DNA of 64,000 nucleotides from Comamonadaceae bacterium (GTDB lineage: Bacteria > Pseudomonadota > Gammaproteobacteria > Burkholderiales > Burkholderiaceae_C): positions 45,595 through 109,594 of the forward strand of contig JAECRA010000004.1 of assembly GCA_015999985.1 (NCBI GenBank), given 5' to 3'. A program made the translations under genes and the position numbers. Below the pieces are notes generated by a model. That model did no database searches, was not told where the DNA came from, and saw only the letters and a program-made list of their open reading frames with translations. Of this stretch, positions 30,047 to 39,219 are shown piece after piece. The stretch's first letter is position 1. Every line of letters begins with the position of its first letter.

Positions 30047-32233
30047 ATGAAACGCATGCAAGCTTCTTTCGGCGCCAGTGAGATGGGGCGCCGGCACTTC
30101 CTCAAACTGGGCATCGGCTCTGGCTTCGCGGTATACGCAATGTCGATCGATGCGCAGACACAACCTGGGGCGTCGGAAAGTGGACTCACGCCACAGCAGC
30201 AGCCCAGTGCCTTTGTGAGCATCGATGCAGATGGCATCGTGACGGTCACCATCGGAAAGACCGACATCGGACAAGGTGTGCAAACCGCGTTGCCGATGTT
30301 GGTGGCCGAGGAACTGGATGCTGACTGGACCAAAGTACGTTGTGGTCTGGGTCCGGCTGGCGAGGCCTACATGGACCCCGTGTACAAGATGCAGATCGTC
30401 GGCGGTTCTACCTCGATGAAACACTCATGGGTGCAGTATCGCGAGATAGGTGCCCGCATGCGCGCGATGCTGATAGGCGCGGCGGCTAAGCGCCTGGGCG
30501 TATCTCCTTCGCTGCTGAAGACTGAGGCTGGGATGGTGATCGCGCTTGATGGCCGCCGCCTTCCCTATGGTGAACTTGCCGCCGCGGCACTGGCGGAGCC
30601 CATTCCGACGCGGGTGCAACTTAAATCACCCGATCAGTTCAAGCTCATCGGCAAACCAACCGGCCGACTTGATGCGCGAGACAAGTCTAGCGGTCAGCAG
30701 ACGTTCGGGATCGACTTCAAATTGCCCGACATGCGCACTGTGGTCATGCTCCACCCGCCTGTGTTCGGCGCAAAGGTGGCAAGCTTTGACGCGACGCAAG
30801 CCAAAGCGATTGCAGGCGTAGAAGACGTCTATAAGGTGCCGCTCTACAACGGGGGCACCGGTCTCGCCGTGGTGGCCAGCGGGTTCTGGCCTGCGTGCAT
30901 GGCGCGCAAGGCACTGAAGGTCGAGTGGGATACAGCCGGCGTTGAAAAAGCCGACACCGACGCCTTGTGGACAAGGTATCGCGCCTTGGCTCGTCAGCCC
31001 GGCAAGAAAGCCCACGCGGCCGATATCTCCGCGCTAGAGAACGCTCCGCTAAAGATCGTGGCCGAGTACACCTTCCCGTACCTGGCGCACACGCCGATGG
31101 AGCCGCTCAACTGCAACATCGACTTTCGCGGTGATCAATGCACAGTGTGGGTGGGTTCGCAACTTCAGATGGCTGACCAGGCTGCGGTGGCGACCGTCTT
31201 GGGTCTGAAACCCGAACAGGTCACCTTGCACACCATGATGGCCGGCGGAGGGTTTGGACGGCGCGCCACGCCAACTTCCGATTACGTAGTCGACGCCGCG
31301 CAGGTTGCCAAGGCGCGCTATGCCGCCGGACACCGCGAACCTATCAAAATGATCTGGACGCGCGAGGATGACGTTCGTGGCGGTTACTACCGGCCGATGC
31401 ACCTGCACCGCGTCGAGATAGCCCACGATGGCAAAGGCACCGTGCTGGCTTGGAAGCACATGATCGTCGGCCAGTCCATAACGGGCGGAACCGTGCTTGA
31501 GCCGTTCACGGTAAAAGATGGTGTCGACGAGACGATGGTCGAGGGCGTGGCCGGGACCCCTTACCCCTTTCCGATCGCACTCGAGGTGCACCATCCGAAG
31601 GTGAACGTGCCGGTGCTGTGGTTCCGTTCGGTGGGACACAGTCACACCGCCTTCGTGATGGAGACCTTGGTCGATGAACTGGCGCGTGCCGGGGGCATTG
31701 ACCCCGTCGCGTACCGCCGCCGGCTCCTCGCGAAACATCCGCGCAATCTCGCCACGTTGGACCTCGCAGTTGAGAAATCCGGTTACGGCAAGAAGCGGCT
31801 ACCTCGCGGGCACGCATGGGGAGTGGCTGTGCATGAATCCTTCAGCAGTGTGGTGGCCTATGTGGTCGAGGTTTCGATGCGCGGGAACGAGCCTGTGCTG
31901 CACCACGTGACTGCCTCGGTCCATTGCAACATGCCGGTGAATCCACGCACCATCGAGGCTCAAGTGCAAGGCGGCGTGTTAATGGGTCTGGGCATGACGA
32001 TTCCGGGCGCGGAGATCACGCTCAAAGATGGCCATGTGCAACAACATAATTGGAACGACTATCGCGTGCCCACGCATGCGCACATGCCGAAGATGACGGT
32101 GCATATCGTGCCCTCGGCGGAACCCCCCACCGGCATCGGCGAGCCCCCGGTCCCGCCCATAGCGCCTGCCATGGCTAATGCGATCGCTGCACTCACCGGC
32201 AAGAAACATCGAAGTCTGCCATTCAGTGCATGA
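30047..32233 (+). CDS. Isoquinoline 1-oxidoreductase beta-like molybdopterin subunit
   Basis: Tat-like RRHFLKLGIGSG; TVTIGKTDIGQGVQTALPMLVAEELDADW; TMMAGGGFGRRATPTSDYVVDAA; PTGIGEPPVPPIAPAMANAI. Confidence 0.92.
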   Translation: MKRMQASFGASEMGRRHFLKLGIGSGFAVYAMSIDAQTQPGASESGLTPQQQPSAFVSIDADGIVTVTIGKTDIGQGVQTALPMLVAEELDADWTKVRCGLGPAGEAYMDPVYKMQIVGGSTSMKHSWVQYREIGARMRAMLIGAAAKRLGVSPSLLKTEAGMVIALDGRRLPYGELAAAALAEPIPTRVQLKSPDQFKLIGKPTGRLDARDKSSGQQTFGIDFKLPDMRTVVMLHPPVFGAKVASFDATQAKAIAGVEDVYKVPLYNGGTGLAVVASGFWPACMARKALKVEWDTAGVEKADTDALWTRYRALARQPGKKAHAADISALENAPLKIVAEYTFPYLAHTPMEPLNCNIDFRGDQCTVWVGSQLQMADQAAVATVLGLKPEQVTLHTMMAGGGFGRRATPTSDYVVDAAQVAKARYAAGHREPIKMIWTREDDVRGGYYRPMHLHRVEIAHDGKGTVLAWKHMIVGQSITGGTVLEPFTVKDGVDETMVEGVAGTPYPFPIALEVHHPKVNVPVLWFRSVGHSHTAFVMETLVDELARAGGIDPVAYRRRLLAKHPRNLATLDLAVEKSGYGKKRLPRGHAWGVAVHESFSSVVAYVVEVSMRGNEPVLHHVTASVHCNMPVNPRTIEAQVQGGVLMGLGMTIPGAEITLKDGHVQQHNWNDYRVPTHAHMPKMTVHIVPSAEPPTGIGEPPVPPIAPAMANAIAALTGKKHRSLPFSA

Positions 32234-32372
32234 GCCCCAAAGCTTCTAGAATTAGATCAAGTCGATCCAATCCAAGTGCCGTGCGGGGATTTCGCTTATG
32301 CAAAATCAAGCAGATTCAATCACAACTTGATTTTTCCGGCGGATTCGGACGCTGAGCCAGCACCCGCGTGCG

Positions 32373-32394
32373 AGGACCCTAAGAGGTCCTTTTT
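32373..32394 (+). terminator. Hairpin followed by T tract (AGGACC-ctaaga-GGTCCT-TTTT)
   Basis: 6-bp perfect stem, 6-nt loop, T-run immediately downstream. Confidence 0.55.
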
Positions 32395-32425
32395 AAGTTT
32401 GAAATTTTGATAATTAGGGGCTTTT

Positions 32426-32542
32426 ATGCACGTAGCAGTAGTGAGGGGCGCAGGGGTTCTGCTGCTCGTGGGACTCGTAATTATCGGTTGCCTGCGGGGC
32501 GCGAGCGCCGCCATCTCAGCTTCGCAACTTTCACACGGCTGA
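32426..32542 (+). CDS. Small putative membrane protein (38 aa) directly upstream of kefC
   Basis: atgcacgtagca...cacggctga gives MHVAVVRGAGVLLLVGLVIIGCLRGASAAISASQLSHG, one hydrophobic helix. It ends 4 nt before the kefC ATG and has taaggggc-like purines upstream (taattaggggc). Below the ORF-track length cutoff. Confidence 0.5.
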   Translation: MHVAVVRGAGVLLLVGLVIIGCLRGASAAISASQLSHG

Positions 32543-32546
32543 TCCT

Positions 32547-34346
32547 ATGGCTGTCGAAGGAAGCGCGGGCGACCTGATCAAGGTCGTAAGTTTGTTGGGC
32601 GCGGCCGTGGTGGCGGTGCCTCTGTTCAAGAAGATTGGCTTGGGCTCGGTGCTGGGATACCTGGCTGCGGGCTTGGCCATCGGGCCGTTCGGCTTCAAGC
32701 TGTTCACCGATCCGCAGGCCATCCTGCACGTGGCCGAACTGGGCGTAGTGATGTTCCTGTTCGTGATCGGATTGGAAATGCGGCCCTCCCACCTGTGGAG
32801 TCTGCGAAAGCAGATCTTCGGGTTGGGCAGCCTCCAGTGCCTGGTATGCGGCCTACTGCTCACACTCGTTAGCATTGGCTTCGGCTTCCCGCTGGCCGTG
32901 TCCTTCGTCTGTGCAATGGGATTTGTTCTCACCTCGACGGCCATCGTCATGCAACTGCTGGGTGAGCGGGGCGATATTGCCGCTCCGCGGGGCCAACGCA
33001 TAGTCTCCATCCTCCTGTTTGAAGACCTGCTGATCGTGCCGCTGCTGGCCATTGTGGCTTTCATTGCGCCTCCTGCGCTGGATGCCTCCGCTGTGGCAGC
33101 ACCCTCTCGTTGGGGCGTGATTGGACTGGCGCTGGCCTCCTTGGCAGCCCTGGTGGCCGCAGGGATATGGCTGCTGAACCCATTCTTCCGTGTGCTGGCG
33201 AACGCCAAGGCACGCGAGGTCATGACTGCGGCGGCGTTGCTGGTGGTCCTCGGAGCTGCTCTGCTGATGCAGTTGGGCGGTTTGTCGATGGCCATGGGCG
33301 CGTTCCTGGCTGGCGTGCTGCTCTCTGAGTCCACCTTCCGGCACCAATTGGAGGCCGACATCGAGCCCTTCCGCGGGTTGCTGCTGGGGCTGTTCTTCCT
33401 TGGCGTAGGGATGTCGCTGGACCTGGCCGTGGTGGGTCGCAACTGGCAGTTGATCGTTGCCGGCGTGCTGGCGCTCATGGCGACCAAAGCAGCCTGCATT
33501 TATGCGGTGGCGCGCCTCGCCAAGAGCTCCCATGCAGACGCGTTGGATCGTGCCGTTCTGATGGCGCAAGGCGGAGAGTTCGCCTTCGTGCTGTTCGCAG
33601 CTGCGCTCGGCGCAGGCGTGATCGACGCCACCGTCAACGCCAACATGACGGCCGTCGTGGTGCTGTCGATGGCGCTGACGCCGCTGGTCGTGTTGGCACA
33701 CCAGCGCTGGGGCCCCCGCATCGCAGAGTCGATGGAGGGCGTGGAGGCGGCGCAGGACCAACAGGCCAGCGTACTGGTGATCGGCTTCGGCCGCGTCGGC
33801 CAGATTGCCAGCCAGGGCGTTGTGGCACGCGGCGCCTCGCTCACTGTAATTGACAACGACACACAGGTAATCCGCGATGCGCAGAACTACCTGGGCTTCA
33901 AGGTCTATTACGGTGACGGCGGGCGGTCCGATGTGCTGCACGCGGCTGGCGCGCACAACGCAACAGCCATACTGGTTTGCGTGAATGACAAAGACGCCGC
34001 AACCCGCATCGCTCAGAGCGTAAGGGCCGAGTGTCCACATGCACGCGTGCTGGTGCGGGCATACGACCGCCAGCACGCGGTCGAACTGGTCAAAACCGAT
34101 GGTGCGGACACCGTGATTCGTGAGACATTCGAATCTGCCATGAAGATGGGCTATGAAGCCATGCTGGCCACTGGCGCCACTGTGGAAGAAGCCGGCGCCG
34201 TCATCTCAGACTTGCGCCGCCTGGATGACGAGCGTTTCGATTTGGAAGTGGCTGGCGACGCATTCGCTGGTCGCGCACTGCTGCAGGCCGGGCTGCGAAA
34301 TGGAGGTAAGCGAGATGGAAAACGCGCGCAGGCACCGGTGGCTTGA
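32547..34346 (+). CDS. KefC/CPA2-type monovalent cation:proton antiporter with TrkA-N (RCK) domain
   Basis: GYLAAGLAIGPFGFKLF, FLFVIGLEMRPSHLWSLRKQIFGLG, VLVIGFGRVGQIASQGVVARGASLTVIDNDTQVI. Confidence 0.95.
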   Translation: MAVEGSAGDLIKVVSLLGAAVVAVPLFKKIGLGSVLGYLAAGLAIGPFGFKLFTDPQAILHVAELGVVMFLFVIGLEMRPSHLWSLRKQIFGLGSLQCLVCGLLLTLVSIGFGFPLAVSFVCAMGFVLTSTAIVMQLLGERGDIAAPRGQRIVSILLFEDLLIVPLLAIVAFIAPPALDASAVAAPSRWGVIGLALASLAALVAAGIWLLNPFFRVLANAKAREVMTAAALLVVLGAALLMQLGGLSMAMGAFLAGVLLSESTFRHQLEADIEPFRGLLLGLFFLGVGMSLDLAVVGRNWQLIVAGVLALMATKAACIYAVARLAKSSHADALDRAVLMAQGGEFAFVLFAAALGAGVIDATVNANMTAVVVLSMALTPLVVLAHQRWGPRIAESMEGVEAAQDQQASVLVIGFGRVGQIASQGVVARGASLTVIDNDTQVIRDAQNYLGFKVYYGDGGRSDVLHAAGAHNATAILVCVNDKDAATRIAQSVRAECPHARVLVRAYDRQHAVELVKTDGADTVIRETFESAMKMGYEAMLATGATVEEAGAVISDLRRLDDERFDLEVAGDAFAGRALLQAGLRNGGKRDGKRAQAPVA

Positions 34347-34459
34347 ACGCCCAAAGCGCGCGGGAATCATGCTAGCCCGACGTAGCCATACCGGTGCAGC
34401 CTCTATAGGCAAGGTAATCGTGCATAGCGTTGGCCAGGAGGGGAGCTCATTGCAATAGG

Positions 34460-35164
34460 CTACTTGCTTGGAGGGATCGCTTTCCGCTTCGGAGGCATCA
34501 ATACTTCTGCACGAACTCCGAGCAATACCAGTTGTAGAAGTTGATCGGCAATTGACTCTACGTCCAGGTGCCCCTCACCCATCAGAAAGCGTGTGGAATG
34601 GTGTTCAATTCCACCGAAGATCATGTCACGTACAAGTCGAACAGGGGTCTGCGGCCGAAACTCCCCATTCTGGACACCAGCTTCGATCGTCGACCGCAAG
34701 TAGCCGGTGTACCGCTGATTGAGTTTCCCCACAATTTCGCGAAACTCTGCATCGTTTGCACGTCCTTCGCGGAGAATGAGCCGCAGGAGTGCGGGGCTGT
34801 CCCGCATATTGCGAAGGTGTGCCGCAATGAGGTAGCGAAGTCGGCTCTGCACAGAGGCTATTTGAGCAAACTCCTTCTCGAGTTCATCGTTCTTCCTGCT
34901 GTACCACTCCGAGATCACGTGTGCCAGCAGCTCGCGCTTTGACTTCACGTAACGGTACACGTTTCCCTCGACGACGCCGGCACGTCGTGCAATCTCGGCC
35001 ACGGTCGCAGCTTCAAAGCCGGCTTCGCAGAAAACCTGTTCAGCCGCAACGAGAATTTCCTCAAATCGCGCCTCCTTTGACAGCCGACGCCTCCGCGATG
35101 GCACCTCCGGTGTAGCGCGGGAGGCAGTTTGCGCCTTTTCTAAGACCGATGATTTCGCTTGCAT
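34460..35164 (-). CDS. TetR/AcrR family transcriptional regulator
   Basis: RFEEILVAAEQVFCEAGFEAATVAEIARRAGVVEGNVYRYVKSKRELLAHVISEW; start at MQAKSS. Confidence 0.93.
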   Translation of the reverse strand: MQAKSSVLEKAQTASRATPEVPSRRRRLSKEARFEEILVAAEQVFCEAGFEAATVAEIARRAGVVEGNVYRYVKSKRELLAHVISEWYSRKNDELEKEFAQIASVQSRLRYLIAAHLRNMRDSPALLRLILREGRANDAEFREIVGKLNQRYTGYLRSTIEAGVQNGEFRPQTPVRLVRDMIFGGIEHHSTRFLMGEGHLDVESIADQLLQLVLLGVRAEVLMPPKRKAIPPSK

Positions 35165-35174
35165 TGGCCAAATG

Positions 35175-35951
35175 CTATCGTGGGGGAAGCCGAAACGCTC
35201 CGTCCAGTCGAAGACACTCACCGTTCAAATAGGAATTTTCGGCAATATAGCAACAGAGGCTAGCGATCTCTTCCGGCTCCCCGAAGCGCTTTGGAAACTG
35301 AAAACCTGAGGCAATGTCGTCGACAACCCGCTGAGGCAGGCTTGCGAGCATGGGCGTCCAGAATGCTCCGGGCGCGATGCTGTTGATACGAATTCCCAAC
35401 GGTGCCAGTTCACGGGCGGCGGGTAGACACAGACCCACCAACCCTGCCTTGCTTGCGGAATACGCAGACTGGCCAACTTGACCGTCAAATGCGGCGCCAG
35501 AGGAAATCGCCACTAGCACACCGCGCTCTCCACCAGCGTTTGGTTCGTTGCGCGCCATGTGCTCGGCACATGTTGCCAGTAGATTGAATGTTCCAACCAG
35601 GTTTATGCGGACGGTTCGCTCGAAGTCTTCCAGTGCACTCGCCTTGCCCGAACGATCGAGAATTCGCATAGGACCCACGACGCCCGCAAAGCTAAAACAT
35701 GCGTCGATCGAGCCAAATTGGCTGATCGCCGCTTCGAGCGCGGAAGCCACCTGCGCCCGATCTGCAAGATCCGCTTCTAGGAACATGCTCCGTTCTGGAT
35801 CTAACTCTGCCGCGCGCAACCGGCCTTGAATGCCATCGCGATCTAGAAGCACAACGCGCGCGCCCTTCACCTCGGCCGCGAATCGTGCCGCGCCCCAGCC
35901 CAGCCCGGACGCAGCGCCAGAAATAACTATGACCTTGTCTTTCAGTTCCAT
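35175..35951 (-). CDS. Short-chain dehydrogenase/reductase
   Basis: DKVIVISGAASGLGWGAARFAAE, YSASKAGLVGLCLPAARELAPLGIRINSIAPG. Confidence 0.95.
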   Translation of the reverse strand: MELKDKVIVISGAASGLGWGAARFAAEVKGARVVLLDRDGIQGRLRAAELDPERSMFLEADLADRAQVASALEAAISQFGSIDACFSFAGVVGPMRILDRSGKASALEDFERTVRINLVGTFNLLATCAEHMARNEPNAGGERGVLVAISSGAAFDGQVGQSAYSASKAGLVGLCLPAARELAPLGIRINSIAPGAFWTPMLASLPQRVVDDIASGFQFPKRFGEPEEIASLCCYIAENSYLNGECLRLDGAFRLPPR

Positions 35952-37192
35952 GATGTCGATCCATAAATGCCAATGTGCGCCACCGATTCCTCGATGCCCC
36001 AGATCCCGCCGCCGTTTTCATGAACAGCCATGCGCGCACCCTTGACTTGTCTTGCGCCACACTCGCCTCGCAATTGACTCACCAATTCATACACCTGCCC
36101 TAGTCCCGTCGCGCCGATTGGGTGCCCCTTGCTCTCAAGCCCACCCGAAGGATTGATCGGGATGCGACCTCCGATGGTGGTCTCACCATGCTCGGCCATG
36201 GCGCCACCTTCACCCAGAGGGCAAAAGCCAAGATTTTCCGACTGGATCAGCTCGCCCATGGCAGTTGCGTCGTGCACTTCCGCGACATGCATGTCTTCGG
36301 GTCCGAATCCAGCGGCTTCATACGCTTGATTTGCGGCCAGCCGTGTCAAGTGATTGTCCAAATCTTCAGGATCGCGTGCGGTCGCCGTCCGAAGGACACT
36401 GGCATGAACCTGTATTGCGCGGTTAAGGTTTCCCTGAAGCTTGCGCAATCCAACCTCAGTGCAAAGCACCGCCGCACTAGCACCGTCGGAAATGGGCGAA
36501 CACATGGGCAAGGTGAGTGGCCACGTAATCGGGGGTGACGCCAGCACTTCGTCCACGCTCATTGGCTTCCTGAATTGCGCTCGCTCGTTCGCAGCCGCAT
36601 GCGTTCGATTCTTGGAGGCAATGACCGCAAGCTGTCGCTGAGTGACACCAAATCGGCGCATGTACTGCCGAGCAAAGCCCGCGTACACATCCATGAACGG
36701 GCTGTAGCCATTTTCACTCTGAGCGCCAGCGGGGATGGCAAGTCCCTCCGCTAGCGCTAGAAAGCGTGCATGATTTTCTTCGGGCGATCGCACATCCCAC
36801 GCACTGTCAAAGATCTGGAAGCGGCGTTCGCGCTCCGGTGTGAACAGCTTATCGACGCCCACGGCCAGTGCAATGTCGCACGCGCCGGCGCGCAGATACT
36901 GCACCGCCAGGTGCAAGGCCGTGCTTGCAGTAGCGCATGCATTCTCAACGTTGAAGATCGGAATGCCTTGCAGCCCCATGGGCAATAGGCTCATTTGGCC
37001 CCGGACCAAGTGCTGACCTTCAAGAAGACCTTGGGCGCAATTGCCAAAGAAGGCCGACTGAACTTGCTCTGGCGCGCAGCCAGCGTCTTCCAGAGTCTCA
37101 CGTACCGCCCAGGCGGTGAGTTGCCCGACACTCAGTTCGGGGTGGCGTGTAAAGGGCGTCATCCCAACGCCTGCTATGTAGATGGTGCTCAT
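35942..37192 (-). CDS. Thiolase family protein (acetyl-CoA acetyltransferase / SCPx-like)
   Basis: NVENACATASTALHLAVQYLRAGACDIALAVGVDKL; NPSGGLESKGHPIGATGLGQVYELVSQL. Confidence 0.93.
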   Translation of the reverse strand: MSTIYIAGVGMTPFTRHPELSVGQLTAWAVRETLEDAGCAPEQVQSAFFGNCAQGLLEGQHLVRGQMSLLPMGLQGIPIFNVENACATASTALHLAVQYLRAGACDIALAVGVDKLFTPERERRFQIFDSAWDVRSPEENHARFLALAEGLAIPAGAQSENGYSPFMDVYAGFARQYMRRFGVTQRQLAVIASKNRTHAAANERAQFRKPMSVDEVLASPPITWPLTLPMCSPISDGASAAVLCTEVGLRKLQGNLNRAIQVHASVLRTATARDPEDLDNHLTRLAANQAYEAAGFGPEDMHVAEVHDATAMGELIQSENLGFCPLGEGGAMAEHGETTIGGRIPINPSGGLESKGHPIGATGLGQVYELVSQLRGECGARQVKGARMAVHENGGGIWGIEESVAHIGIYGSTSWN

Positions 37193-37207
37193 AGGATCAA
37201 TAGGCCG

Positions 37208-37984
37208 CTAGGTGCCTGTGTAATGTGGGACTCTCTTTTCGACGAAGGCAGAAGTTCCTTCGCGCATGTCGTTGGTGGTCATCTGCGCACGCAGCTGTTG
37301 CAACTCCTCCTGCAACGCCGCATGCAAAGGCATGTCGTTGGTCGTATTGGCAGAGGCTTTGAGCCTGCGCAACAACACGGGACTCCTTGTCGCAAGTTCA
37401 TCAGCGAGCGCCTGCGTTTGTGACTCGAGTTTCTCCAGAGGTACAAGTCGATTCACGATGCCCATCTGCTGCCACTCATAAGCAGAAAGCAGCCGCCCAG
37501 AGAAAAGGAGATCCTTCGCCTGGTTGAGGGACATGCGGCGCGGTAGCATTGCCGAGGAGCCGCCGCCCGGGAATATTCCGAAGTTGGAGTGTCCATCGCC
37601 AAGGCGCGCACATTCCGACGCGACCACTAGGTCGCAATGCAGTGCCAACTCGAGGCCACCGCCAACGGCCAATCCGTTGACACAGCCGATAAGCGGCTTA
37701 CCCAACGCACGGACTGCTGTAAAAGCACGTGAGACCGAATCGATATAGCTCGGCGCATCGATGGCCCCGTCCATCTCCCTCAGAAGCTGGTGAATGTCGC
37801 CTCCGGCACTAAAAGCGCGGCCGGTACCGGTCAGCACCACAACACGGGCCGCCGGGTCGATCTCGGCCCCCAGGAACGCCGACTCCAAGGCCTGAAGCGT
37901 GTCGATATCGAGTGCATTCAGCGCCTCAGGACGATCGATCCGGATCCAAGCGACTGGCCCGCGCAGTTGGTAGTGAACTGTCAT
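37208..37984 (-). CDS. Enoyl-CoA hydratase/isomerase family protein
   Basis: WIRIDRPEALNALDIDTL, VVLTGTGRAFSAGGDIHQLL, GCVNGLAVGGGLELALHCDLVVASE. Confidence 0.95.
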   Translation of the reverse strand: MTVHYQLRGPVAWIRIDRPEALNALDIDTLQALESAFLGAEIDPAARVVVLTGTGRAFSAGGDIHQLLREMDGAIDAPSYIDSVSRAFTAVRALGKPLIGCVNGLAVGGGLELALHCDLVVASECARLGDGHSNFGIFPGGGSSAMLPRRMSLNQAKDLLFSGRLLSAYEWQQMGIVNRLVPLEKLESQTQALADELATRSPVLLRRLKASANTTNDMPLHAALQEELQQLRAQMTTNDMREGTSAFVEKRVPHYTGT

Positions 37985-37991
37985 CAGCCAA

Positions 37992-39194
37992 TCACCGGGA
38001 GGTCTTGCTATAAGGCACGAAGTCGGTCACGGCCTTGACGCTTCCATCCTTCGCTGTCACACGAAACGTTTTCAACTCGGGAGATGCGTGTCCCTGCGGG
38101 TTGTCCAAGGAGATAGGCCCACTCAAACCGCCGGTATCGAACCCCTTCATGCTGCCAAGTTGACCGGTGACGCACGTCCGCGTAGGCTGCGCACCACAGC
38201 GACGAATCGCCTCCGCCATGGTCTTGATAGCGACATACCCGCTGACAGAGTAACGGCTAAGCGACTGCTGCTCGTCGGCTGTCAAATGCTTGCGTGCGAT
38301 GCCGAGAAACCGTTCGCCCGCCGGATCCTGCAGAGCAGCATAGTAGTCATTGAAGAAGTAGTCGTAGCCATGAGGACTTGCTAGCTTGATGCTGGCCGGA
38401 AGTCCTGCTGCCCAGTTGCCCATTACAGTCAGCTCCACACCAAGACGGCGCGTCTCCGAAAGAATTGCTCCCGGCTCCGTCACAGTGGTCCCCAGATACA
38501 GGACCTCAGCTCCGGAGTTCTTGATCTTCAATGCCTCCGCGCTGAAGTCCTTTGCACCTCGCTGGTAAGGTACTTCTGCAACGATCTGAAAATTGAGGTC
38601 TTTGGCCGCCTTCTGAAATCCGCGTAGAACGCCCTTGCCATAGTCGTCATTCTGATAGAGCACCGCGAATTTCGCTTTGGCTTTGCCTTGTTTCTCGACG
38701 AGATACCTGAGTGCCTCGTAGGCAGCCACATCGTAGTCTGGGCCGATCATGAACACCGAGGTTCTACGCGGCTCGAGAATGGCAGAGTTCGGGGCCACAT
38801 GAACGATGGTGGGCACCTTGGCCTGGTCGATCACCGGCATGATTGCTGTGACACCTGAGCCTCCGGTGGTTCCGGTAATGGCGAATACCTTATCCACATC
38901 GATCAGCTTGCGCACTGCAGACACGGCGCGTGCGGGGACGTAACCATCATCCTCGTACAAAACCTTGACCTGGCGCCCATTAATACCGCCCGTCGCGTTG
39001 ATCTCGGCGGCTGCAAGCTTGGAACCCACGTATGAAGACTTGCCGATGAATGCAGCGGGCCCGGACAGCATCAGGACCTCTCCAATCAGTATTTCCTTGG
39101 CGGCAACGCCGGGCTCTTGCGCGAATGCAACCGCAGCAAGTAGCGCGGTTGTGCCTGCCACGATGGCACGGATAGGGATAGTAAGTCTCGTCAC
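37992..39194 (-). CDS. ABC transporter substrate-binding protein, LivK type
   Basis: KEILIGEVLMLSGPAAFIGKSSYVGSKLAAAEINATGGINGRQVKVLYEDDGYVP. Confidence 0.94.
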   Translation of the reverse strand: MTRLTIPIRAIVAGTTALLAAVAFAQEPGVAAKEILIGEVLMLSGPAAFIGKSSYVGSKLAAAEINATGGINGRQVKVLYEDDGYVPARAVSAVRKLIDVDKVFAITGTTGGSGVTAIMPVIDQAKVPTIVHVAPNSAILEPRRTSVFMIGPDYDVAAYEALRYLVEKQGKAKAKFAVLYQNDDYGKGVLRGFQKAAKDLNFQIVAEVPYQRGAKDFSAEALKIKNSGAEVLYLGTTVTEPGAILSETRRLGVELTVMGNWAAGLPASIKLASPHGYDYFFNDYYAALQDPAGERFLGIARKHLTADEQQSLSRYSVSGYVAIKTMAEAIRRCGAQPTRTCVTGQLGSMKGFDTGGLSGPISLDNPQGHASPELKTFRVTAKDGSVKAVTDFVPYSKTSR

Positions 39195-39219
39195 ATTGTT
39201 CTCCTAGGTATGGATGGTC

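Noticed and set aside
29065-30333. 422-aa antisense ORF on the minus strand over the cytochrome/IorA region
   Set aside because: It mirrors well-supported genes on the plus strand (CxxCH protein, [2Fe-2S] subunit). Its long open frame is explained by high GC content.
32531-34076. Long minus-strand ORFs (322 aa and 407 aa) opposite kefC
   Set aside because: Composition is His/Gln/Ser/Arg-rich, typical of antisense frames; KefC on the plus strand is unmistakable.
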